Positions 56,397 to 64,000 of a DNA stretch of 64,000 bases are shown here, one piece after another. The notes below the pieces were generated by a model. The model was not told the origin of the DNA. It saw nothing but the letters and a program-made list of their open reading frames with translations, and searched no databases. Position numbers and translations under genes: made by a program. This DNA is from Siphonodentalium dalli (taxonomy: Eukaryota > Mollusca > Scaphopoda > Gadilida > Siphonodentaliidae): assembly GCA_032622095.1 (NCBI GenBank), contig CP136066.1:95501319-95565318 (forward strand). The letters run 5' to 3'. Within the stretch, counting starts at the first letter, position 1, and each line of letters begins with the position of its first letter.

Positions 56397-56830
56397 GTCG
56401 CCGATTGCCACCAAACTTATATATAATCATCCCCATAATATGAGGAATCTAATGGCGTGGTTTAAATATGGCAAAAGTCGCGCCGTTCGCGTCAGGGGTG
56501 CACGGAAAGGGGGGGAGCAGATTTTTTTCTTCTGTCGCCGATTGCCACGAAACTTACATATAATCATCCCCATCATATGAAGAATCCAACGGTGTGGTTT
56601 AAATATGTCAAAAATGGCGTCGTTTGAGTCAGGGATGAACGGAAGGGGAGAGGGGCACCAAAATTGATATAACTAATTTTAGCTCCGATTTCCATCAAAT
56701 TGATATATATTCTTCTTCATGATACAAGGAATCTAATTGTGCGATTTAACAACGCCAAATTGTTGTTTTTGGATGAGAGATTGGGAGGGGGTGGGCACTA
56801 AATTTGATAATAAGTCGCCGATTGCCACCA
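56397..56830 (+). repeat. Tandem repeat, three units of about 140 bp
   Basis: GTCGCCGATTGCCAC.AAACTT, ATATAATCATCCCCAT.ATATGA, GGAATC.AA(T/C)GG(T/C)G(T/G)GG and a G-rich GGGGG.GAG block recur from 56397, 56534 and about 56680. A fourth start (AAGTCGCCGATTGCCACC) is at 56812. Confidence 0.8.
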
Positions 56831-56839
56831 CACGGATAG

Positions 56840-57490
56840 TGCACACTCCATATTTGCACATACACATCACCCGTGACAACCCAGCGACTCACTGTATACT
56901 GATACATACATCCATGCACTACATACACAGCAGAGATGCATATACATACCATATAAACCCATGACCACAAGAGCACTTCCTATATACCCACAAGCCGGCC
57001 AATGACTATTCAGCTATACATATACTCCATGTATGCGTCTGTACTTCAACAATAATGGCCGTACATTCATTCCATGCACACCTATATACATTACACATAA
57101 GCATACAACCACACCCCATTTGTCCATACACCCACCCATGATCATACAAGCAACACACGTATAGATATACACACATCCATGACAATAGCCACCCAAGGTA
57201 CACCTGTAAACCCCACACAAGGCTATCTAGTCACTCCATATATACATAAACAACACATCGACGACCATGTATAGCTACTCTCGCTATACCCATGCACCAC
57301 TTCAATTATCATACATCCACTTCATGTATACTTATTCACTTCAAACATGACCATACATCCACTCCTCGTGTACATAAACATCTCATGGACACCCCACACA
57401 TGACCATATAGCCACCTCTTGTATAAATATTCACATCGTTCATGATCATACAATAACTCCCTCTAAACATATTCACCATATGACCACGTA
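56840..57490. repeat. Degenerate CATACATCCA-rich tract
   Basis: About 650 bp dominated by ACATACATCCATGCAC-, CCATACACCCACCC- and ATGACCATACATCCACT-like words with a loose 55-60 bp rhythm in the right half. The tract is strongly strand-asymmetric (C and A rich, G poor). It is probably an eroded minisatellite. Confidence 0.55.
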
Positions 57491-58631
57491 TGCAGTCACT
57501 CCCTGGCTGACATTTTGACATACACCATGTATTAAGTTGATCAATAGTGAAGCTAATGGACAAGAGTAGCCACATAATATGGTTCCTCTCAGTTCTGTTT
57601 CGAAGTTTTGCCCATTACCGTTCAAAAATATGACCAGAATCCCAAAAAAACGTTTTGGCAGAATTCCATACTGCATTTTAAAATGAATTTGTCACCGCCA
57701 GAAGGTACTGGGACAACCAGAATAGAACATTTAGTTGTCAGTGGATTATGTAACTAGGTTAATAACATAGTGAGCTACAACCTATGCTACCATTTTCAGA
57801 ACAGCAGAGAATAATGTTCGGGATATATGTGACAAATCAACTTTTTTTTAAACCAAATTGGTTGCCAGTTTGGAAGCCATCTTGAGTAATTTTGCGACCA
57901 TCTTGGCATCCATCCCTTATGAGAAATGTCAACGTACACACTATTAGACAGGTTTGAGATATCACATAACCTATTTTATGTCCGATGGTTACATTAACCA
58001 GCACAAATCTAGCGCATGCGATATGGTTGGAAAACTTATTTCTAGAAATGTCCACTTTTACGAGAGTAATTTGGGTCTATTAAGTAATCCCAATTTGATA
58101 TGGTTTCCATTATTATAACAGTATAAGGTCAACCAATATTCAATATGACTACATTCGCAGAAGATTAACAACGATTTAGTTCTAAATACCAATTGCGTTC
58201 ATGTCCATCTCTTCGAATACCCACCTACCATTCAGCTACAAATTTGTCACGTGATTGTGTATAGTTTGTTGCCATAGAAACCAACCAGTGCCTTAGTTGC
58301 CTAAAAGTTGTCGGATAATAGTTCTGTCACTAGCATGGAATTTTGAGAAGGAAATACCTCTGATCTACCCACATTCTCCTGTCCGGTATACATGATTCTG
58401 TAAAACGAAAGCTGCAATGGGGTTCGTTGCTATGGAAACCCCCAAAACCCCTAAAATTCGTCCGATCTAGTTGCCTACCGAAAATATTTTCAAAAGACCC
58501 GACCAGAAACGTCGGGGCCAAATTTCACAATGTATTCATTAAAATGAACGATTTTACACATATCCGCCCAACTAGAAACTAAATGTGACTAAATTTTTTT
58601 TCATTATAGTTTTTTACATCTGTGTTTTGAG
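57491..58631. other. No gene recognised
   Basis: Contains words of common dispersed repeats (TTGTTGCCATAGAAACC, CGTTGCTATGGAAACC, near 58270 and 58430). No exon-like frame. Confidence 0.4.
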
Positions 58632-58850
58632 CACGGTAAATTTAAAAACATGGTTATTAAAGACTATGGGGAAATTATCGTATACTTACCACAGTTTTAG
58701 CACCCAAAAGATCGTTATATACCAATGTTATTACCATGCCTCCCTGGTAATTGCCATGGTATTATGGTGATTACCAGAGTTATATCTACGACACAAAATA
58801 CTGTTGTAAATTTACTATGTTTTTGTCATGTCTATTACCATGGCTTCCTT
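58632..58850. mobile_element. Possible CACTA-like terminus with ACCATGG repeats
   Basis: CACGGTAAATTTAAAAACATGG begins a stretch in which ATTACCATG, GGTAATTGCCATGGTA, GGTGATTACC and ATTACCATGG alternate on both strands. The design matches the other CACT-type ends here, but the terminus is CACGG and no partner end was found. Confidence 0.35.
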
Positions 58851-58935
58851 TTAATCAGAGATACCTTGCATAAAACGGGAATTTGGAGAGAACTCTATCG
58901 TACAAAACTGATACCAAAGCTGCATGCATGTTGAT

Positions 58936-59079
58936 GAAATATGGATTGTTGCCATTTATCGGAAAGCTCTCACTGAGAGTTTTCCGATGAATGGCAATAA
59001 GCCATATTTCCGACTAAATCCTGAAAAGTTACCCATAAGTTTGATGTGGTTAAGGAATCGATTATTTAGGGCATTACTG
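58936..59079. mobile_element. MITE family A, left-truncated copy, in the 3' flank of the receptor exon
   Basis: Starts within the left arm (AAATATGGATTGTTGCC), has the full loop and right arm, and ends GGGCATTACTG followed by TA. It lies 70 bp beyond the stop codon of the minus-strand receptor exon, so it is probably inside its 3' UTR. Confidence 0.8.
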
Positions 59080-59148
59080 TACATTCCATAATACATTAAA
59101 TATTGTTGCATTGTTCCTCGACGTTTTGACAGAACACGAGAATGCAGC

Positions 59149-59488
59149 TCAGAGCTTCGTTATTTTGTCCGAATCCAGATCGATCGAATGCACCCTGTCT
59201 GTTATACCGGTGCTCATCTCAGTTCCGGTTTGTATATTATCGGAGTTATGTCTCCTAGGCAATGCAGAGCGAGAGGTCCTGGTGTTTCTCCTCAAAATGA
59301 CTTCCAGAATAAAGCAGACGGCTGCGACTATGGCTGTTCCACCGAATATTAGAAATGGTCCCGCGGCGCTTTTCATCCGTAAGGACGTGGCTCCACTGGT
59401 TGTTTTTCCTCTGGTGCATTCTTTTGTCAAAGGGATCCACTTTTTTGCCCAACGCTGAATTAGCCCAGCCTCTTGCATAGACTTTATG
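59149..59488 (-). CDS. Ionotropic glutamate receptor-like channel, last coding exon
   Basis: On the minus strand an acceptor (AATATATGTTTCAG) ends at 59489. The exon from 59488 encodes 112 residues to the stop at 59149-59151. It starts IKSMQEAGLIQRWAKKWIPL with a Cys at residue 24. GATSLRMKSAAG leads into a membrane helix (residues about 43-65, GPFLIFGGTAIVAAVCFILE), then a basic RR stop-transfer and a 47-residue polar tail. In glutamate receptors the end of the S2 ligand-binding lobe reads (I/L)..MQE.G.I..W..KW, followed by a conserved Cys and TM4, so placement and order fit well. The pore and agonist residues are in exons outside this window. Whether it is AMPA, kainate or IR-like cannot be decided. 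The preceding intron holds the 41-bp minisatellite. Confidence 0.85.
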
Positions 59489-59519
59489 CTGAAACATATA
59501 TTGATACAATCAATCGCAA

Positions 59520-60556
59520 ATCCTACATGCATGTAGAACATATCAGTAACTATATAATCCATCTTACATACATGTAGAACATATCAGTAACTATATAATC
59601 CATGTTACATGCATGTAGAACATATCAGTAACTATATAATCCATGTTACATGCATGTAGAACAGATCAGTAACTATATAATCCATCTTACATGCATGCAG
59701 AACATATCAGTAACTATATAATCCATCTTACATGCATGTAGAACATATCAGTAACTATATAATCCATGTTACATGCATGTAGAACAGATCAGTAACTATA
59801 TAATCCATCTTACATGCATGTAGAACATATCAGTAACTATATAATCCATGTTACATGCATGTAGAACAGATCAGTAACTATATAATCCATCTTACATGCA
59901 TGTAGAACATATCAGTAACTATATAATCCATCTTACATGCATGTAGAACAGATCAGTAACTATATAATCCATGGTACATGCATGTAGAACATATCAGTAA
60001 CTATATAATCCATCTTACATGCATGTAGAACAGATCAGTAACTATATAATCCATGTTACATGCATGTAGAACAGATCAGTAACTATATAATCCATCTTAC
60101 ATGCATGTAGAACAGATCAGTAACTATATAATCCATCTTACATGCATGTAGAACATATCAGTAACTATATAATCCATGTTACATGCATGTAGAACATATC
60201 AGTAACTATATAATCCATCTTACATGCATGTAGAACATATCAGTAACTATATAATCCATGTTACATGCATGTAGAACAGGTCAGTAACTATATAATCCAT
60301 CTTACATTCATGTAGAACAGATCAGTAACTATATAATCCATCTTACATGCATGTAGAACATATCAGTAACTATATAATCCATCTTACATGCACGTAGAAC
60401 AGATCAGTAACTATATAATCCATCCTACATGCACGTAGAACAGATCAGTAACTATATAATCCATCTTACATACACGTAGAACATATCAGTAACTATATAA
60501 TCCATCTTACATGCATGTAGAACAGATCAGTAACTATATAATCCATCTTACATACA
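59520..60556. repeat. 41-bp minisatellite, about 25 copies, intronic
   Basis: Each unit has TACATGCATGTAGAACA, (T/G)ATCAGTAACTATATAATC and CAT(C/G)(T/A)T. Two main variants alternate irregularly: ACATATCAG versus ACAGATCAG, and CATCTTAC versus CATGTTAC. Late units carry CACGTAG instead of CATGTAG. The array starts 31 bp beyond the receptor exon's acceptor, so it fills the end of the intron. Units contain the 12-bp palindrome TACATGCATGTA. Unit length is constant, unlike a CRISPR array with unique spacers. Confidence 0.97.
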
Positions 60557-61042
60557 CGCGTGCATAAACAGGCATACAATCCTCAGCCTCACAATAGACC
60601 TAATGACCAGATTCATCATCCCCAGTTTAAAGCAGGTTTAAAGAAATCCCTCGGTTTAAACCACCGTTTGGCAGATACAAGCTGGCAGAATTATGTGACG
60701 GATTCGTCAATTTTTATTTCATCTTTAGGTACAGTCAGACCTATATATATATATATATAGATGAACGCGAGTGTGTCTATATTGTCGAGCGAATTAACAC
60801 TCGTATGCGCTTAATGCGAACCGCGACGTTCTATAAATAGACAGCTGATAACTGTCGCACAATGAACTATTACTGATAAGAATTTTGTTGCCGATTAACT
60901 GCATGGTCGATATCCTAATACAATATTGATGATAGTGATTTGCTCAATGACGACAATGTAACACATCTGCGCAAGCTTTGTGAATTTATTAAGCTAGTAA
61001 ATGGAGAAATGAACTCAGCTAGCCAATGTGTCGAACAAATAA
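60557..61042. other. No gene recognised
   Basis: Would be upstream intron of the receptor gene. A (TA)n tract lies near 60740-60760. No exon of the S2 or pore region was found. Confidence 0.45.
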
Positions 61043-61604
61043 TCTCATATATATTTTGAAGACCTCTGTTTGTCTGTATGTCTGTCTGTATGTCTGTCAT
61101 TTATACAAATCTACGATTCTCAACCGATCGGGACGAAACTTGGTACGTGTGTGTAGTTTGACCAGGCGGTCGTCGTTGTCGTATTGGCGAGTCCGTGCGA
61201 CGCCCGTGCAGCGCATGCGCAGACGAGATCTCGGAAACGGGTGGAGATATCGACTTGAAATTTGGTATGTGAATGTATCTTGCCCCGGATACGAATTTTA
61301 TCGGGTCGCCGAGCCCGTGCGACGCCCGTGCAGCGCATGTGCAGACGAGATCTCGGAAACGGGTGGAGCTATCGACTTGAAATTTGGTATGTGAATGTAT
61401 CTTGCCCCGGATACGAATTTTATCGGGCCGCCGAGCCCGTGCGACGCCAGCTTCGCGCATGCGCAGACCAGATCTCGGAAACGGGTAGAGCTATCGACTT
61501 GAAATTTAGTTTTTGAATAGCCCGGACAACGTCGGGCTGGGTAGAGCTATCGACTTGAAATTTGGTTTTTGAATAGCACGGACAACGTCGGGCCCATCGG
61601 CTAG
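61043..61604 (+). mobile_element. Helitron-like array, unit 1
   Basis: Starts A|TCTCATATATATTTTGAAGA and has TGTCTGTATGTCTGTC microsatellite and ACGAAACTTGGTACGTGT. It then has internal ~118-bp copies of a GCGCATGCGCAGACGAGATC / TCGACTTGAAATTTGGTATG unit. Near the end a 42-bp block with GCCCGGACAACGTCGGGC is duplicated. It finishes CACGGACAACGTCGGGC, CCATCGG, CTAG. Confidence 0.8.
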
Positions 61605-62225
61605 TCTCATATATATTTTGAAGATGTTTGTCTGTTTGTCTGTATGTCTGTCTGTCATTTATACAAATCTACGATTCTCGACCGATCGGGACGAAACTTG
61701 GTACGTGTGTGTAGTTTGACCAGGCGGTCGACGTTGTCGTATTGGCGAGCCGTGCGGCGCCCGCTTCGCGCATGCGTAGAGGAGATCTCGGAAACGGGTG
61801 GAGCTATCGACTTTAAATTTGGTATGTGAATTTATCTTGCCACGGATACGAATTTTATCGGGTCGCCGAGCCCGTGCGACGCCAGCTTCGCGCATGCGCA
61901 GACGAGATCTCGGAAACGGGTGGAGCTATCGACTTGAAATTTGCTATGTTAATGTATCTTGCCCGGATACGAATTTTATCGGGTCGCCGAGCCCGTGTGA
62001 CGCCAGCTTCGCGCATGCGCAGACGAGATCTCGGAAACGGGTAGAGCTATCGACTTGAAATTTGCTATGTTAATGTATCTTGCCCGGATACGAATTTTAT
62101 CGGGTCGCCGAGCCCGTGTGACGCCAGCTTCGCGCATGCGCAGACCAGATCTCGGAAACGGGTGGAGCTATCGACTTTAAATTTGGTTTTTGAATAGCCC
62201 GGATAACGTCGGGCTCATCGGCTAG
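61605..62225 (+). mobile_element. Helitron-like array, unit 2
   Basis: Begins TCTCATATATATTTTGAAGA directly after CTAG of unit 1. It contains three to four internal GCGCATGCGCAGA.. repeats. It ends GCCCGGATAACGTCGGGC, TCATCGG, CTAG. Confidence 0.8.
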
Positions 62226-62761
62226 TCTCATATATATTTTGAAGACCTCTGTTTGTCTGTCTGTCTGTCTGTATGTCTGTCATTTATACAAATCTACGAT
62301 TCTCGACCGATCGGGACGAAACTTGGTACGTGTGTGTAGTTTGACCAGGCGGTCGTTGTTGTCGTATTGGCGACCCCGTGCGACGCCCGTGCAGCGCATG
62401 CGCAGACGAGATCTCGGAAACGGGTGGAGCTATCGACTTGAAATTTGCTATGTGAATGTATCTTGCCCCGGATACGAATTTTATCGGGTCGCCGAGCCCG
62501 TGCGATGCCAGCTTCGCGCATGCGCAGACCAGATCTCGGAAAAGGGTGGAGCCATCGACTTGAAATTTGGTATGTGAATGTATCTTGCCCCGGATACAAA
62601 TTTTATCGGGTCTCCGAGCCCGTGCGACGCCAGCTTCGCGCATGCGCAGACCAGATCTCGGAAACGGGTGGAGCTATCGACTTGAAATTTGGTTTTTGAA
62701 TAGCTATCGGCTTGAAATTTGGTTTTTGAATAGCCCGGACAACGTCGGGCTCATCGGCTAG
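62226..62761 (+). mobile_element. Helitron-like array, unit 3
   Basis: TCTCATATATATTTTGAAGA start and an uninterrupted TCTG microsatellite (62250-62280). A partial duplication of GAAATTTGGTTTTTGAATAG lies before the final hairpin GCCCGGACAACGTCGGGC, TCATCGG, CTAG. Confidence 0.8.
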
Positions 62762-63602
62762 TCTCATATATATTATTTTGAAGACCTCTGTCTGTATGTA
62801 TGTTTGTTTGTCTGTCTGTCTGTCATTAATACAAATCTACGATTCTCGACCGATCGGTAGTTTGACCAGGCGGTCGTCGTTGTCGTATTGACGAGCCCGT
62901 GCGGCGCCCGCTTCGCGCATGCGCAGACGAGATCTCGGAAACGGGTGGAGCTATCGACTTGAAATTTGCTATGTGAATGTATCTTGCCCCGGATGCGAAT
63001 TTTATCGGGTCGCCGATCCCCATGCGACACCAGCTTCGCGCATGCGCAGACGAGATCTCGGAAACGGGTGGAGCTATCGACTTGAAATTTGGTATGTGAA
63101 TGTATCTTGCCCCGGATACGAATTTTATCGGGTCGCCGAGCCCGTGCGACGCCAGCTTCGCGCATGCGCAGACCAGATCTCGGAAACGGGTGTAGCTATC
63201 GACTTGAAATTTGGTTTTTGAATAGCTATCGACTTGAAATTTGATTTTTTGAATTTGGTATGTGAATGTATCTTGCCCCGGATACGAATTTTATCGGGTC
63301 GCCGAGCCCGTTTGACACCAGCTTCGCGCATGCGCAGACCAGATCTCGGAAACGGGTGGAGCTATCGACTTGAAATTTTTAAATTTGCTATGTGAATGTA
63401 TCTTGCTCCGGATACGAATTTTATCGGGTCGCCGAGCCTTCTATGTGAATGTATCTTGCCCCGGATACGAATTTTATCGGGTCGCCGAGCCCGTGCGACG
63501 CCAGCTTCGCGCATGCGCAGACCAGATCTCGGAAACGGGTGGAGCTATCGACTTGAAATTTGGTTTTTGAATAGCCCGGACAACGTCGGGCTCATCGGCT
63601 AG
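62762..63602 (+). mobile_element. Helitron-like array, unit 4
   Basis: Begins TCTCATATATATTATTTTGA and is the longest unit. It has five internal GCGCATGCGCAGA repeats, some with rearranged junctions (63225-63260 and 63375-63450). It ends GCCCGGACAACGTCGGGC, TCATCGG, CTAG followed by T (63603). Confidence 0.8.
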
Positions 63603-63659
63603 TATTATATAATTTGTACAAGAACAGTACCGATAAAGGCATACATATAGTTAATAATA

Positions 63660-64000
63660 TATTTATAACAAGAGATTGCACCACGGGTGCTGGGATTCAC
63701 CCATGGCGAAAATTGAAATATGGGCAGGTCGGAAACCAAATTGTAAAAAACAATGTGATGAGTGAACAAATTACTGGACAATTCTAATGAACGACGGACG
63801 GAAATCTAACATTTTCAGATAAAGAAAGAGGGATAACTCATGAACGAAAAATGTGAGCAACGTTAATGAACCCTCTTTTGAAAACCCTCATGATGCCAAA
63901 CATGCATACCAACTTTCATTGAGATCCGATAACCCATGGTTGAGATATAAGAGAGGCTGGAAGGAAATCCAACATTTTCAGATAAAAAATGGTGATAACC
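63660..64000 (+). repeat. Start of a dispersed repeat, cut by the window end
   Basis: AGATTGCACCACGGGTGCTG and GGATTCACCCATGGCGAAAA lead into two units sharing GGAAATC.AACATTTTCAGATAAA (63800 and 63963). GGACGG words and an ATAACTCATGAACG block resemble repeats common in bivalve genomes. Its right limit is outside the window. Confidence 0.55.

Noticed and set aside
59111-59458. Plus-strand 115-codon frame
   Set aside because: Antisense shadow of the glutamate receptor exon, which has a splice acceptor and family motifs on the minus strand.
59520-60556. CRISPR-like regular array
   Set aside because: Units are contiguous 41-bp repeats with no unique spacers, in an animal intron.
61026-63602. 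Arginine- and cysteine-rich ORFs (up to 130 codons) on both strands
   Set aside because: All derive from the Helitron-like internal repeat; frames are open on both strands and change at each unit.

Overview
The window is animal nuclear DNA: no operons, no long uninterrupted genes, splice-like exon edges, one 100-N assembly gap (10697-10796), and most of the length made of transposons, fold-back elements and minisatellites. Recurrent words (TACATGTACATGTA, 'ataactctggta' repeats, 'catggctgccagcggccatcttgg' repeats) fit a lophotrochozoan, most likely a bivalve mollusc. That assignment is an inference from repeat style, not from a marker gene.

Real host coding sequence is sparse. A probable last exon of an unrecognised gene lies at 499-633 (+). 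The last coding exon of an ionotropic glutamate receptor-like channel (end of the S2 lobe, TM4, cytoplasmic tail) lies at 59149-59488 (-); the intron before it carries a ~25-copy 41-bp minisatellite. Everything between is dominated by mobile DNA.

The central structure is a non-LTR retrotransposon whose reverse-transcriptase reading frame is cut in two. The first part is at 16596-16870 and the second at 39472-40177. Between them sits a 22.6-kb insertion (16871-39469) with matching CACACTAAA ends, TA on both sides, and subterminal arrays of AACTACC/GGTAGTT words in both orientations. Removing the insertion and one TA restores the LINE frame exactly. This looks like a very large, heavily nested CACTA(EnSpm)-style DNA transposon. 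It holds decayed coding traces of unknown function plus nested hAT, Helitron, mariner-type and fold-back elements, and a 9-unit satellite inside its own inverted-repeat frame.

Flanking regions. 1-16.6 kb: fold-back elements, several small MITE families, a CACTA-like end at 3.5 kb, G-run repeats and two Helitron-like units at 11.8-13.2 kb. 40-58 kb: a second LINE fragment, a PIF/Harbinger-like element with TTA duplications, TTAA-flanked MITEs, hAT-like elements, a 0.9-kb fold-back and further CACTA-like ends. 58.6-64 kb: the glutamate receptor exon, its intronic minisatellite, and a head-to-tail array of four Helitron-like units (61043-63602) bounded by a single A and T.

Family assignments rest on termini, target duplications and short motifs read by eye; no searches were run.
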